A stretch of 23,585 bases of DNA from a virus (IMGVR_UViG_3300039310_000125:1-23585), one strand, 5' to 3'. Shown: positions 7,201-15,742, counted from the stretch's first letter. The notes: generated from the letters alone by a model not told the origin. Program-made: numbers and translations.

Positions 7201-9896
7201 ATAGTAACACTACTTGGAACAAATGTATAAGCTGGTAATGTTAGAATAGCTAAAACCATTCCATCTGTTGGATCTGGTGGAGCAAGTGGTTGAAGTGCAG
7301 GTGTTCCTTGTAAATCAATAAATGCGCCTGAAGAAGACAGATATAATTTATCTACACGTCCTAAATAATATGAAAAATCTGTAACGATATCATCATTTGG
7401 TTTAACCAAACCACCAACAGTAGTATATGTAGGAACTGTAGGAACTGCCGCAACTGGTGGAAATACTGAAACATCATCCACTCTTGGACGGAAATCTAAA
7501 CAATCTCTTAAAGCATATAATGTACCACTAGAAACATAATAAGGAATTAATGCGTACCAATCTATTCCAGCAGGTGAAGTAATAAAATTATTATAACTAT
7601 TGACTGAGAAATAATCTCCAGAACTGTGGGTAAAATATCTAAATGTTATTGTAATAGAACTTGGAGCCGGATAACCTGGTAATAAAGTTAATTGTCCAAA
7701 ATCATAACGATTATCTCTTTGTCCATTATCTAATGTATACCAATCAGTTATATCAGTTGAAGTATCATTATCTATTATACTATCTAATGCAAAAATATCT
7801 GCTTTTCCTAAATTAACTAAACTAGTAGCTCCAGTATATAATGAAGAAAGAACCGTCAATGATTGAGAATTCAAAGTTTTGGTTTTTTCTGCGGCAATTT
7901 CTTTGATAACCGTAGCTGATAATTTAACAGTAGTTCCTACTGGCGCATTAAATGATATTTGAGAAAGACCTGAAGCAAAAGATGCACTTGGAACTATATC
8001 AATTAATGTTCCTGCACTACCCGCACTACTTCCTGTTTCAATAGTAGCTACATAATCTTCCACCGATAAAGCTTCAAAAATTTCATTTACTCCAGTAGCA
8101 AATGTAACTGTTCCATAAGTAGGATTTTGTGCTACTGCTGAAAAAACTTTCCGATAAGAATATGAAGTTGAAACATCATCGCTTAAATCACGAACTGTAG
8201 AAACCGTAGATTGTGGTAATTGATATAATAAAATATTATCTGGAGTATCGAATAATGTAATTCGTTGTAAAATATTTGCCGTTCCACTAGCACTTGTTAT
8301 AGGAACATTATTTGAAATTGCTATTGTTTTCGAACCACTTACTGTAACTGGTAATGTTAATAGGAAATTATTAATAGTATCCCAAGCATATATATTTTCA
8401 ACATATGTTCCATCAGTTATTGTATCCCCTACAGTGAAATCACCAACAACATTTACAATATCTAATTGTGAAAGAACATTTGCGGTTGTAGTTAAAACAC
8501 CATCGGAAACTGCAAAAGATCTAACATCTCCAATACCTAAACCTACCGCAGTAATATTAATATCTGCTAAGAATACTTCAAAAATTGGACCAGGATTTCC
8601 AATAGATTGAAAATTTCCTTCTTGAAATTGTAACCCACGAATTGTAGCTGTACCAATTACGCTGGTTAAAGGAGCTACTCCATCTGTAACAATAGGTGTC
8701 CCATACAAATTAACACTTGGCCATTGATCGTAATTTGGTAAACCAAATAAGCGATTAATATAAACATAATTTCCAAGATAAGCTCTTGTATGACTATTTT
8801 GGTAAAAATTAGTTGTTCTTGCTTTATTGATTGGTAAGTATTGTTTAGAAATGGTTTGAATTCTATACCCATCAACATATGCTCTACCAGGTTCAACACC
8901 TAATGCTAATTGATCGGCTTGGCCGCCACCTGCACTTGTATAAATCCCACCATTACTACCCACTAATAAACTTTCATGCAAATCAAATCCAAAAGGAGAA
9001 ACAATAAAATTACCATTAGTTTCCATTGTTCTTTGAGCTAATGTAGTCATAATTTCGCTCAAAGCAGTATTTTGAACTTGTGTTTGAATCACTCCATTTT
9101 GAATCCGCATTAATTCGGTAAAATTATTATCTGCGGTAGCATTAATATCAATTGCAGTAAGATTCAGAACAATTTTATATCTATCTGCTCCAGGAGCCGC
9201 ATAATTTGGAGAACCAATTGCATTACTATTTAAAGAAGAATCAATTTCAGGTGTAACAATGGTTTCAATAGCTTCTAATCCCACCCGAACATTTGGAAAA
9301 GAATATCCTAATGGTGGAGGTGTTCCATTAACTGGAGAAAGAATTATGGTTTGTGATGCAACATCTAATAACATCCCGAAAATAAAATAAACACCTGCAG
9401 CAATAGAAGCTGAAGCCGTAACACCAGTAGAATTTGAAGATATAGCTTGTGCAATTCCTGTATTGGCGGGAAGAATATTTAATACTTCTCCATCTGCAAA
9501 TACTTTTGTTGTTCCGGAAGTACCTGAAGTGGTATATTGGATATAAATTACATTATTTGTTGAATCTACCGAAATAACTGTTGCTACTACTCCGGCAGAA
9601 TCTTGAATTTGGATTCCGGGAGTTAATGCTGCCCAATCAACTGGAACACTTGAATAATTCGGTAATACAATAACATAAGATTGTTGTTGATTATAAGTAA
9701 TTTGTCCTGGAGTAACCATTGCTCCATTTTGGAATACATATTGTCCAAATCGGGCAATTTGTTCAGCAATAATGGATTGTAATTGTGTCAATTCCCGTGC
9801 TTGAACAGGGTATCCTGGCCGAAAAAGAACTTTATAGAATTCTTTAGAAGGATTATAATCATCGTAAAATGGAGATGAAGCGAAAGTTAGTGGCAT
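4221..9896 (-). CDS. Giant DUF4815-type virion structural protein (tail fibre/baseplate periphery), 1891 residues
   Basis: The N-terminus shows the DUF4815 signature: a Tyr-Asp-Asp-Tyr-Asn-Pro-Ser-Lys start, then Phe-Arg-Pro-Gly-Tyr-Pro-Val-Gln-Ala-Arg-Glu-Leu and a Gly-Gln-Tyr-Val-Phe segment within the first 65 residues. Other family landmarks are Asp-Ile-Gly-Asn-Leu-Asp-Lys-Arg followed by Leu-Glu-Tyr-Tyr-Thr near 905-920, Phe-Arg-Thr-Gly-Thr-Arg near 1250, Asp-Pro-Leu-Ala-Gln near 1327, and Glu-Tyr-Ala-Ile-Val-Leu-Leu-Ser-Asn-Ser near 1415. The C-terminal 450 residues are Ser/Thr/Asn-rich beta sequence and may bind receptors or carry decorations. Related proteins of T4-like cyanophages are virion components. 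It is longer than the family members I know. Position after the gp8-like gene corresponds to the T4 gp9-gp12 fibre-attachment genes. No Shine-Dalgarno precedes ATG 9896, but TATAAATA lies five bases upstream. Confidence 0.9.
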   Translation of the reverse strand: MPLTFASSPFYDDYNPSKEFYKVLFRPGYPVQARELTQLQSIIAEQIARFGQYVFQNGAMVTPGQITYNQQQSYVIVLPNYSSVPVDWAALTPGIQIQDSAGVVATVISVDSTNNVIYIQYTTSGTSGTTKVFADGEVLNILPANTGIAQAISSNSTGVTASASIAAGVYFIFGMLLDVASQTIILSPVNGTPPPLGYSFPNVRVGLEAIETIVTPEIDSSLNSNAIGSPNYAAPGADRYKIVLNLTAIDINATADNNFTELMRIQNGVIQTQVQNTALSEIMTTLAQRTMETNGNFIVSPFGFDLHESLLVGSNGGIYTSAGGGQADQLALGVEPGRAYVDGYRIQTISKQYLPINKARTTNFYQNSHTRAYLGNYVYINRLFGLPNYDQWPSVNLYGTPIVTDGVAPLTSVIGTATIRGLQFQEGNFQSIGNPGPIFEVFLADINITAVGLGIGDVRSFAVSDGVLTTTANVLSQLDIVNVVGDFTVGDTITDGTYVENIYAWDTINNFLLTLPVTVSGSKTIAISNNVPITSASGTANILQRITLFDTPDNILLYQLPQSTVSTVRDLSDDVSTSYSYRKVFSAVAQNPTYGTVTFATGVNEIFEALSVEDYVATIETGSSAGSAGTLIDIVPSASFASGLSQISFNAPVGTTVKLSATVIKEIAAEKTKTLNSQSLTVLSSLYTGATSLVNLGKADIFALDSIIDNDTSTDITDWYTLDNGQRDNRYDFGQLTLLPGYPAPSSITITFRYFTHSSGDYFSVNSYNNFITSPAGIDWYALIPYYVSSGTLYALRDCLDFRPRVDDVSVFPPVAAVPTVPTYTTVGGLVKPNDDIVTDFSYYLGRVDKLYLSSSGAFIDLQGTPALQPLAPPDPTDGMVLAILTLPAYTFVPSSVTIKTLPNKVYTMADIGNLDKRITNLEYYTALNLLEQTTASMQIPDATTGLNRYQAGFIVDPFQNMNVADYNNPDISFSIDAANGIMRPEYVTNSVNMQYDSVESDNIEVNTLKPLNNIATLPYTESPIITQPLASRQENINPYNIFAWAGSISLTPATDTWIAVDYLPDITITDNTLFNATQAQDQADNILGTVWNAWTTNWIGVSTSVSNPNNINVGPGGNSDTSIMGAVGSAAAQGVPVLPTNTLASTTTTLSQQTRNGTQTTLVNVPTQTIDNKIVSTGVVPYCRANNISFVAKGLKPLTQFWAFMDITPVSSFCTPTGGTLGEKLMSDANGMVSGVFALPNPSTSTVQFRTGTRIFSLVNDINNVGANITSYAQANYIASGTLDNDQETITSIGVPELQTQQVTQTGAVQSTNQITTYVIVGGAGYVDPLAQAFLVGTLQGGFCATSIDLYFATKDPTIPVTLQIRTMVNGTPTQTVVPYSTVVLNPSQINVDPVNGAKKTNFAFPSPVYLQQGEEYAIVLLSNSNAYFIWTALLGDYSLNTDILISQVPYAGSMFKSQNASTWVPSPGEAYKFTLYRAVFDYLKVGTLIVENPTLPTLTLPNLSMITYNGTNVIRILHPNHGMPAGSLVTLTIPPGVGNANWAASYNGIPVSDIIPTSSGAFRASGWTSGISIADNVVGSRTYQIKNVELNSYTIFIVNASNVADDASSSGYTGVSCSVTQNYPYDVMMPIVNELNFSGTSTNYYLRGISETSADGTQIPYEYIVSGTFPFTQFVPNVNFNLSQPQLVASAVNEQYLINHGTAFANKSLVWEINLTSTSDNLSPMIDLTRISALLISNLIDNRITATNPASSPAGVEPIYVSETINQGATDAAKYITLPVTLATTANSLQVWLTVMWPYAAQVDVYYKILPTNTNATFTSQPYVLILPDPNTDFSPAQNSTDFKDYYWQTDTLGPLPDFTQFAIKVVLRSTNSSAVPLCQQFRCIALES

Positions 9897-9901
9897 ATTA
9901 A

Positions 9902-9909
9902 TATTTATA
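9902..9909 (-). promoter_or_regulatory. T4-late-promoter-like TATAAATA before the DUF4815 gene
   Basis: On the minus strand TATAAATA is followed by TTAAT and then ATG 9896. In T4, late transcription starts about five bases after this octamer, so here the first base would be the A of the start codon. AT-rich spacers make chance matches possible. Confidence 0.4.
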
Positions 9910-9912
9910 TTG

Positions 9913-11061
9913 TTAGAAAGGGATAATAATTTTAATATCCTCTATCTGTGCTAAGGCGCGTTTTATAGGACTTATATTTTCTTCTGTAAGAATAAGTCCT
10001 GTATTAGGTGTAATATCAGGATTAATAGGTGTTCCAGAAATTGCTGTCCCGCTACTTGTAATATCTGTTATAGTTTCACCATTTACAAAAGTACCTGATA
10101 CTTGCGTTAATCTTAAAATACCAGGTAAAATATTATAATCAACAATATAAGCAGTTGCAAGGCTTGTTGTTCCTTTTACTTGGTCATTTGGATTAAACGT
10201 TCCCGTAACACTTGAAATTGGAATATTTGTAGTACCTACTCCAATTAATGCAGTATATGGTATAACAGAATCATATGAAAGTGGATTTAAAAGTAATCCA
10301 AATTCTCTATAAGAATTATCGGTTGTAATTTTCCCCGATTCATCATAATTAAAATCAACATCAATCATAACATACATAGCACCTAATTCATTTACTGGAT
10401 CAGATCCATGTCCACCTGGTATACCAGATCCATCGGTGGATGAAGCCGTATCTTGAACTGCCCATTGTAATGAACCATCATTATATTGTAAAGTATAAAT
10501 TGGAATCCAACCACTTATAGAAGAATCGGCATTTAATAAAAATTTTTGTGCATTTTCTGGTGATACTTGAAACATAAATTTCCAAATATACCCATCTGCT
10601 AAAGTAACAGGTGTTGTTCCAGTACTAGTAGGCATAATTGAAGATGCACCACCACTATTATTCCCTAAACATTTATAAACATTATTAGAAGTATTGATAA
10701 CATAAAAAGGTTCAATACTTAAAGTAGGTTCAAATTGATCGTATGATATTCCTCCTACTGTAGCACCATTTTTTGAATATTGAGAATAAACTGTTCCAGA
10801 AGTCCAGGGATAATTTGGAATAACTAAAATGGCATCTGATGGAGAAACTTTTTTAATTGCCAACATAATTGAAAATAATGATCCGCGAGATTCTACAGTA
10901 TCGTTAGGTTGAGGAGGATTAGTATCATCTGTCCAAGGAATCGATTGTCCTATATAAACATAAAGATTATTGGTACTTAATTGAGTTTGAAATAATCCCT
11001 CAAGAAACTTTTGAGAGGAATATATACGAAAAATATTTGATTCGATTGCTTTATTAGCCAT
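9913..11061 (-). CDS. gp8: Baseplate wedge protein, T4 gp8-like (382 residues)
   Basis: The sequence aligns by eye with T4 gp8 at several points. An N-terminal Tyr-Ile-Gly-Gln-Ser-Ile-Pro-Trp corresponds to the gp8 Phe-Gly-Arg-Ser-Glu-Pro-Trp. A Val-Tyr-Lys-Cys-Leu segment at 128-132 and Asp-Gly-Tyr-Ile-Trp-Lys-Phe-Met-Phe at 156-164 also match, as does a Leu-Leu-Asn-Pro-Leu near 255-262. A C-terminal Glu-Asp-Ile-Lys-Ile-Ile-Ile-Pro-Phe resembles the T4 ending. In T4, gp8 dimers join gp7, gp10 and gp6 in the wedge. It lies between the gp7-position gene and the DUF4815 gene, as expected from T4 order. ATG 11061 has a GAGAGA ribosome site. An insertion of about 60 residues rich in Gly/Thr before the C-terminus may be an extra small beta domain. 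Confidence 0.8.
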   Translation of the reverse strand: MANKAIESNIFRIYSSQKFLEGLFQTQLSTNNLYVYIGQSIPWTDDTNPPQPNDTVESRGSLFSIMLAIKKVSPSDAILVIPNYPWTSGTVYSQYSKNGATVGGISYDQFEPTLSIEPFYVINTSNNVYKCLGNNSGGASSIMPTSTGTTPVTLADGYIWKFMFQVSPENAQKFLLNADSSISGWIPIYTLQYNDGSLQWAVQDTASSTDGSGIPGGHGSDPVNELGAMYVMIDVDFNYDESGKITTDNSYREFGLLLNPLSYDSVIPYTALIGVGTTNIPISSVTGTFNPNDQVKGTTSLATAYIVDYNILPGILRLTQVSGTFVNGETITDITSSGTAISGTPINPDITPNTGLILTEENISPIKRALAQIEDIKIIIPF

Positions 11062-11077
11062 AAGTCTCTCTAATTAT

Positions 11078-13288
11078 TTAGTATAAGGGAACACCGCGAC
11101 CAATCATGATTGGTCTAATAAATTGATATGCATTACTTATTTCTTGATCTGAAAGATATCTATTCCAAATAATAGCATAAGAAATAATACCATTAAAATA
11201 TCCTGGTAAAATAGTTGCAGGAAGAATCAATGATCCTGGAATTCCTGGAATTACACGTTTAAATAAACTTTCTGCATATAATGGTGACATAGGATCATAA
11301 CTTGGATGATATCCTCCAATCCCAAAATAATATCCATGTGAATTATTTAAAACTGAAGTGGCATCAATATTAAATCCAAAACTACCAGAAATAGGAAGTT
11401 GTTGATTTAAATTTGCAACTATGGTATTATTTAAATACCGTAAAGATGCAAAGAAATAATCAGAAGTATTAATAGAACCCGCAGGATATTTAATTACTAA
11501 ATTATTTTGGCTTGGATTAATTTTTTGTGTTCTAAATGAAATACTACCATCTGAATTAATAAAAATTTGATATCCAGAAATTCCAGAATCATTCGTAGTA
11601 TCAATAGAACCAATAAAACAAGAATTTGAAACCAATTCATTTATCTTAGCTACCACAACAATTGTTTGTTCTAAATTATTTGGCATTAAACTTGTATCAG
11701 TAATAAAAGTATTTAAAAACTCAACACCTGTTGTTCCCCAATTTGGATCATCAATATCAATATTAGGTGTAGATCCTAAATATCCATTATATCCATTTGG
11801 ATATGCTGAACTATCGTCATATAAAAGTTGTGAATTAGTCAAATCTTCCATCATGGAATATTGTGCTTCAACACCAGAAGGTAATAAACCACTAAAACCA
11901 GCAGTTGTTGCTAATCCAGAAATTTCATGACTTTTACGCACAAAAGGAACATTTTCTAAAATTACTTCACCAAATAAAGCTAATCCCGCAGGATGTAAAA
12001 GTTTTTTAACCACATTTTCATATTGTTCTAACGTTTCATGAGATTTAACCACATAAGAAAATGCTTGATAATAATAATCATCTTCCAAATATTTTTTATA
12101 ATCAATAAAACTAGAATCATTTACAAAACGACCAGCATAATGACCTACAGCACCAACCATGATTGTTCCAGTTGCATCACCATTTCCAGATAATGAAAAA
12201 TTCGCTGCTATTGGTGTTGTATATCCAATTCCAAAATCATTTACTTTTATTGTTTGAATATTACCTAAAGAAATGCTATAATGACTTGTGATATCAGGAA
12301 GTATGATCCAATTTGAATCTATAATTGCTACTTGATTTTCACCGATATAATTTATAATCTTTTTAGTTTGTCCATTACCATTACCATCTGTAATGGTTAT
12401 TTCCATATTATTATAATATCCATCTACCATCGATGCTGAAGATGCTAATTGAATAGCTGGGGGTTGTGGGTCATTTTCAAATGTGGCTTGAACAACTCTT
12501 CCTATTTCTGTTCCGTTAATGACATCAACAGAAAAAATGGTAGTTGTATTTAAACCAGTTGCCGTAATAATATCATCAGGCTGATATGCTGTTCCAGGAT
12601 TTGTCAACAGAATGCCTGTTGCTAATCCATAAGTTGTTTCTTGAACAGTTCTATTATTAGGTAACGTAACATTTACATATTCACCAATTGAAAAGATACC
12701 CACAAGCCCAGAAATATAAATTTCACTTACTAAATTTGATTCGATTTGGTATTGTACTACTTGTTCAACATAAGCTGTTGCCCCGGAAGTAACACCAGTA
12801 ATTTTTCTACCAATAAATTCATAAGTATTATTATTAGTTGTTGTTCGGATAATAGTATCAACTGACCAAATACCACCATCAGCTATAAAAAGATCATTTT
12901 TAGGATAATAAAACTGTATTGGATCACTATAGAGAATTTGGAATAAAAGTTTATAAGAACCTTCTGAACCGCGTGCTAGATAAAAATCTTTTATATGTTT
13001 GGCTAATTTTCTTGGATCAGCTAGAATTGTATTAGGAATATTATTTAAATATTCATAAAAGAAATATGGTAAAAATTGGGCAAGAGTAGAATCAATATCT
13101 CTCTGTGCCAATAATTCGAAAATTCCTTGAATTACACCTAATTGTGTTGCACTTTGATTCTGTTCTAACCATTCATAATAATTTTGAATAAAATCTAATA
13201 TAGTTGGAAATTGATTACGAATATAGAGTGTAGCTCCAGGTTGTACTGGAACAATTTCACTAATAAATGGAAAATCTGTTTCTGCCAT
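11078..13288 (-). CDS. Baseplate wedge protein in gp7 position with C-terminal LamG-like domain (736 residues)
   Basis: Residues 1-141 hold a block found in T4-like wedge-initiator/structural proteins: helical N-terminus with Asn-Tyr-Tyr-Glu-Trp, then Lys-Asp-Phe-Tyr-Leu-Ala-Arg-Gly-Ser-Glu-Gly-Ser near 100-111 and Phe-Tyr-Tyr-Pro-Lys-Asn-Asp-Leu near 126-133. The middle (about 150-400) is beta-rich with repeated Gly/Thr/Val segments. From about residue 500 to the end it looks like a concanavalin/LamG-type jelly roll: a Val-Val-Val-Ala-Lys-Ile strand, Phe-Arg-Thr-Gln, Phe-Gly-Ile-Gly-Gly-Tyr, and Phe-Asn-Gly-Ile-Ile-Ser-Tyr-Ala-Ile-Ile-Trp-Asn-Arg. Such domains often bind carbohydrate. Gene order (gp6-like, this gene, gp8-like) supports the gp7 position, although sequence similarity to T4 gp7 is confined to the N-terminal block. 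Confidence 0.75.
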   Translation of the reverse strand: MAETDFPFISEIVPVQPGATLYIRNQFPTILDFIQNYYEWLEQNQSATQLGVIQGIFELLAQRDIDSTLAQFLPYFFYEYLNNIPNTILADPRKLAKHIKDFYLARGSEGSYKLLFQILYSDPIQFYYPKNDLFIADGGIWSVDTIIRTTTNNNTYEFIGRKITGVTSGATAYVEQVVQYQIESNLVSEIYISGLVGIFSIGEYVNVTLPNNRTVQETTYGLATGILLTNPGTAYQPDDIITATGLNTTTIFSVDVINGTEIGRVVQATFENDPQPPAIQLASSASMVDGYYNNMEITITDGNGNGQTKKIINYIGENQVAIIDSNWIILPDITSHYSISLGNIQTIKVNDFGIGYTTPIAANFSLSGNGDATGTIMVGAVGHYAGRFVNDSSFIDYKKYLEDDYYYQAFSYVVKSHETLEQYENVVKKLLHPAGLALFGEVILENVPFVRKSHEISGLATTAGFSGLLPSGVEAQYSMMEDLTNSQLLYDDSSAYPNGYNGYLGSTPNIDIDDPNWGTTGVEFLNTFITDTSLMPNNLEQTIVVVAKINELVSNSCFIGSIDTTNDSGISGYQIFINSDGSISFRTQKINPSQNNLVIKYPAGSINTSDYFFASLRYLNNTIVANLNQQLPISGSFGFNIDATSVLNNSHGYYFGIGGYHPSYDPMSPLYAESLFKRVIPGIPGSLILPATILPGYFNGIISYAIIWNRYLSDQEISNAYQFIRPIMIGRGVPLY
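11098..11115. repeat. 18-bp perfect palindrome near the end of the wedge gene
   Basis: GACCAATCATGATTGGTC reads the same on both strands. It lies inside the last codons of the gene at 11078-13288, upstream of the next gene in transcription order (gp8-like, start 11061). As RNA it could form a small stem; as DNA it could bind a dimeric protein. Chance is also possible. Confidence 0.5.
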
Positions 13289-13292
13289 ATTT

Positions 13293-15104
13293 TTATCCGA
13301 GAGAAGGATTAATGACCATATTTACCGTTACATCTGAAGGATCAATAACAATAATATTATTTTGATAAGGAATAATATCATTAATTTGTGGAATAGCAAT
13401 TATACTCAATTGACCACTACTATCTGTAATACTTGAAGGTTCAAAATTTGTTAAAGTAACGATACCATTTATATAATCAATTGTTCCTGAATTTAAATTG
13501 GTATAAGTTTTTACAGCACCCACATACTTATAAGTTCTTACTACACCATTTCCATTATCATCAAAGTAATATAATTGTCCCGATACATAATTTACATCTG
13601 TGGCATCAATAAATGATCCACTAGTTAAAGTATTTGGTTGAATTGCATTATTAAAAGTAATGGTATAATTATCTGTTGTATTTATTGGAGGAGTAAATTT
13701 TTTCTTTATTAAAATGGTAGTTAAATCGTTAGTAATAGAAGGTTCAGAATTATCAATTAATTTTGTTAATAATGAATAACGGAAAATATCATCAAAATGT
13801 CCTACATATTCTTCAGCAAAATTATTAATTGTGGTAGTAACTAATGACTGAATTGTTCCTGAAGTGTTGGTAGTATTTTGGGCATTATATTTAACTGTAG
13901 AATTTACTATCAAATAAATGTAATCTGGATCGACAATAGTAGGAATAATTGAAACAATATTTCTTGGTGAAAGAATATTATCAATGATACTTTGTTTAGT
14001 TAAATTTGTAATCGTATATCCTGAAACAGGTTTTAAACTTAAAAATACTTTTCCATATTGTGGAGGATTATTTGTTTCTCCACCCCATACAGCAACACTA
14101 TCCACATTAGGATATTCTCTCATAATAATTGTTGCATAATCATTTACCGTAACGCATCTATTTTGTGTTTGATAATTTTTTGGAGCCGAAAAGCGAATAC
14201 TATCTTTTGTTTCTCTTTCAGCACCACCGGAAGCTGGATTAATTGTAGTAATTACAATACTTGTATATCCACCTATTGTTCCAGAAAGTGTAAATAAATT
14301 GGCTCCATTAGGAGCAGCAGCATTACATGCAAGGTAATTTAAGAAAATTACATTACCATCTTGTAAAGCTGACCCTAAAATTCCATCGCCAAAATAAACT
14401 TCATATTGTTCGTTATCATCTTCTTGTAACCAATAAACATTTGATGTTCCATTTAAGGTAGTTAAATCAGTTGATAAATTATAAGTAACCAATAATGCCG
14501 ATTCAGGACTATCTTGAATAGCAACCGATAATGTATTTGTATCTATAGAAGAATTTGGGATTAAATATTTGACAGGATTAGAAAAATTTACCACATATTG
14601 ATAAGTATATAATTTTCCTTCATTTATAGGAACATTTGTAGCCACATATTGATTATGGATGGCATCATATATTAATGTGAAAGCTTCCAAATTCACAAAG
14701 GTATAACTCACATTATTAACCATTGTATTAAAAGTTGTTCCAATTGGTACCACTAAAGTGGCTGGAGGTGTTGGTATTAATGGAGGTGTTAATACAAAAT
14801 TAATGACTGCTTGTGCCGATTTTCTTGAAGTTGGTAAATAACCAATTTGTTTGGCCACACTTACGATATTTTCTCTTCGGTCCGCTGAATCCAGGAACAT
14901 TTCGTTAGAGACCATGTTAAGGTAAAAACTTAAATACGTGGTATTATAACTGAGCAAATTTAGAATAGAATTCAACCCCGACCCAGAAAAATTATAATCT
15001 GTCCATTCTGGTTGTCCCTGGAGGAAATTTATTAAAGAGGCTTTGATTGTATCAAAATCTAATGAAGAAATATTAAATTTGGAACTATTAGAAGAATTTG
15101 CCAT
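13293..15104 (-). CDS. gp6: Baseplate wedge protein, T4 gp6-like (603 residues)
   Basis: The N-terminal Asp-Phe-Asp-Thr-Ile-Lys-Ala-Ser-Leu segment, the Tyr-Asn-Phe-Ser-Gly-Ser-Gly-Leu motif, Leu-Leu-Ser-Tyr-Asn-Thr near 50-56 and Glu-Met-Phe-Leu-Asp-Ser-Ala near 68-74 match gp6/gpJ-family proteins closely. The following Gln-Ile-Gly-Tyr-Leu-Pro motif and a central Gly-Gly-Ala-Glu-Arg-Glu motif with an Asn-Asp-Tyr segment are typical of the Baseplate_J fold. In T4, gp6 dimers make the continuous ring of wedges around the hub and bind gp25 and gp53. The gene starts at ATG 15104, six bases after gp25, and ends four bases before the gp7-position gene. Length is close to T4 gp6 (660). The extended beta-rich C-terminus (about 460-600) is more variable. 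Confidence 0.88.
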   Translation of the reverse strand: MANSSNSSKFNISSLDFDTIKASLINFLQGQPEWTDYNFSGSGLNSILNLLSYNTTYLSFYLNMVSNEMFLDSADRRENIVSVAKQIGYLPTSRKSAQAVINFVLTPPLIPTPPATLVVPIGTTFNTMVNNVSYTFVNLEAFTLIYDAIHNQYVATNVPINEGKLYTYQYVVNFSNPVKYLIPNSSIDTNTLSVAIQDSPESALLVTYNLSTDLTTLNGTSNVYWLQEDDNEQYEVYFGDGILGSALQDGNVIFLNYLACNAAAPNGANLFTLSGTIGGYTSIVITTINPASGGAERETKDSIRFSAPKNYQTQNRCVTVNDYATIIMREYPNVDSVAVWGGETNNPPQYGKVFLSLKPVSGYTITNLTKQSIIDNILSPRNIVSIIPTIVDPDYIYLIVNSTVKYNAQNTTNTSGTIQSLVTTTINNFAEEYVGHFDDIFRYSLLTKLIDNSEPSITNDLTTILIKKKFTPPINTTDNYTITFNNAIQPNTLTSGSFIDATDVNYVSGQLYYFDDNGNGVVRTYKYVGAVKTYTNLNSGTIDYINGIVTLTNFEPSSITDSSGQLSIIAIPQINDIIPYQNNIIVIDPSDVTVNMVINPSLG

Positions 15105-15110
15105 ATTATT

Positions 15111-15512
15111 TTACCGAAGTTTCTCCAAGAAAACTGTAATGGTTGTAGTTAATGGTTGGCCCAGGATTTGGTACGTAATTGTTGCATTATAAGAATTTTG
15201 ATCTGGTGCAGGAATAACATTTACAGATTGGACAATTACCCGAGGTTCATAATTTTGTAAAACGTCCATAATTGATCTACGAATTTTAGCAGCCGTCATT
15301 GGTGAAATATTTTCAAAAAGAGAACTATAGACCGCACATCCTTGTTCTGGATGGAAAGGAATTTCATAATTCATTGTAAATACTAAATTTATAACAGAAG
15401 CTTTAATAGCTGCATCATCCGTTAAAGTTGTTACATCTCCTGTAACAGGATTAGCATTAAATGCAAGTGATAAATCCGTATATCTAACTGTTGGAGTTAT
15501 AAAAGGTGTCAT
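15111..15512 (-). CDS. gp25: Baseplate wedge / sheath initiator, gp25-like (133 residues)
   Basis: Length and sequence fit the gp25 family (also called GPW_gp25). It has an N-terminal Tyr-Thr-Asp-Leu-Ser-Leu-Ala-Phe segment, a central Asn-Leu-Val-Phe-Thr followed by Pro-Phe-His-Pro-Glu-Gln-Gly-Cys, and the diagnostic Glu-Pro-Arg at 89-91 within Asn-Tyr-Glu-Pro-Arg-Val. In T4 and related contractile injection systems gp25 sits at the base of the sheath and starts its polymerisation, contacting gp6. It is followed after six bases by the gp6-like gene. There is no Shine-Dalgarno upstream of ATG 15512; instead TATAAATA ends six bases before it. Confidence 0.93.
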   Translation of the reverse strand: MTPFITPTVRYTDLSLAFNANPVTGDVTTLTDDAAIKASVINLVFTMNYEIPFHPEQGCAVYSSLFENISPMTAAKIRRSIMDVLQNYEPRVIVQSVNVIPAPDQNSYNATITYQILGQPLTTTITVFLEKLR

Positions 15513-15518
15513 CAGTTA

Positions 15519-15526
15519 TATTTATA
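15519..15526 (-). promoter_or_regulatory. T4-late-promoter-like TATAAATA before gp25
   Basis: Minus-strand TATAAATA is followed by TAACTG and ATG 15512, so a T4-type late start would fall one base before the start codon. It lies in the spacer that also holds the endonuclease remnant. Confidence 0.42.
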
Positions 15527-15580
15527 ATACATTTGGAGCCATTTATCCGACATTTATTTTTATCCTCTTCAATTGGCGTC

Positions 15581-15742
15581 TTATTTGTTTGGATATTTTC
15601 TAATGGCATAATCAAGTTTTCTTTTATTTTGAAAATTCTTAGAATGGGAAATTTCACGATTCCATCGTGTTATTAATCCTTGGCAAGTATATCCAATATA
15701 AGATTTACCAGTAAGACTCGTATGTTTATAAATGATATACAT
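15581..15742 (-). CDS. Truncated GIY-YIG endonuclease domain (53 residues), probable homing-endonuclease remnant
   Basis: The frame encodes the N-terminal half of a GIY-YIG nuclease: Tyr-Ile-Ile-Tyr-Lys at 2-6, Gly-Lys-Ser-Tyr-Ile-Gly-Tyr-Thr at 12-19, the Arg-Trp pair at 26-27 (Arg is the usual catalytic residue) and an Asp-Tyr-Ala-Ile-Arg-Lys-Tyr helix near 44-50. It stops just where the helix with the catalytic Glu should follow, and no DNA-binding domain is present. A 41-residue frame (15609-15484) overlaps its end and the gp25 start but does not continue the domain. It occupies the only sizeable spacer inside the baseplate cluster, between PAAR and gp25. Stand-alone GIY-YIG genes are common inserts between T4-like phage genes. 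A decayed insertion is the best reading; a short functional protein is less likely. Confidence 0.75.
   Translation of the reverse strand: MYIIYKHTSLTGKSYIGYTCQGLITRWNREISHSKNFQNKRKLDYAIRKYPNK

Noticed and set aside
15484-15609. 41-residue minus-strand frame between the GIY-YIG remnant and gp25
   Set aside because: It overlaps both genes, lacks a ribosome site and does not continue the nuclease domain.
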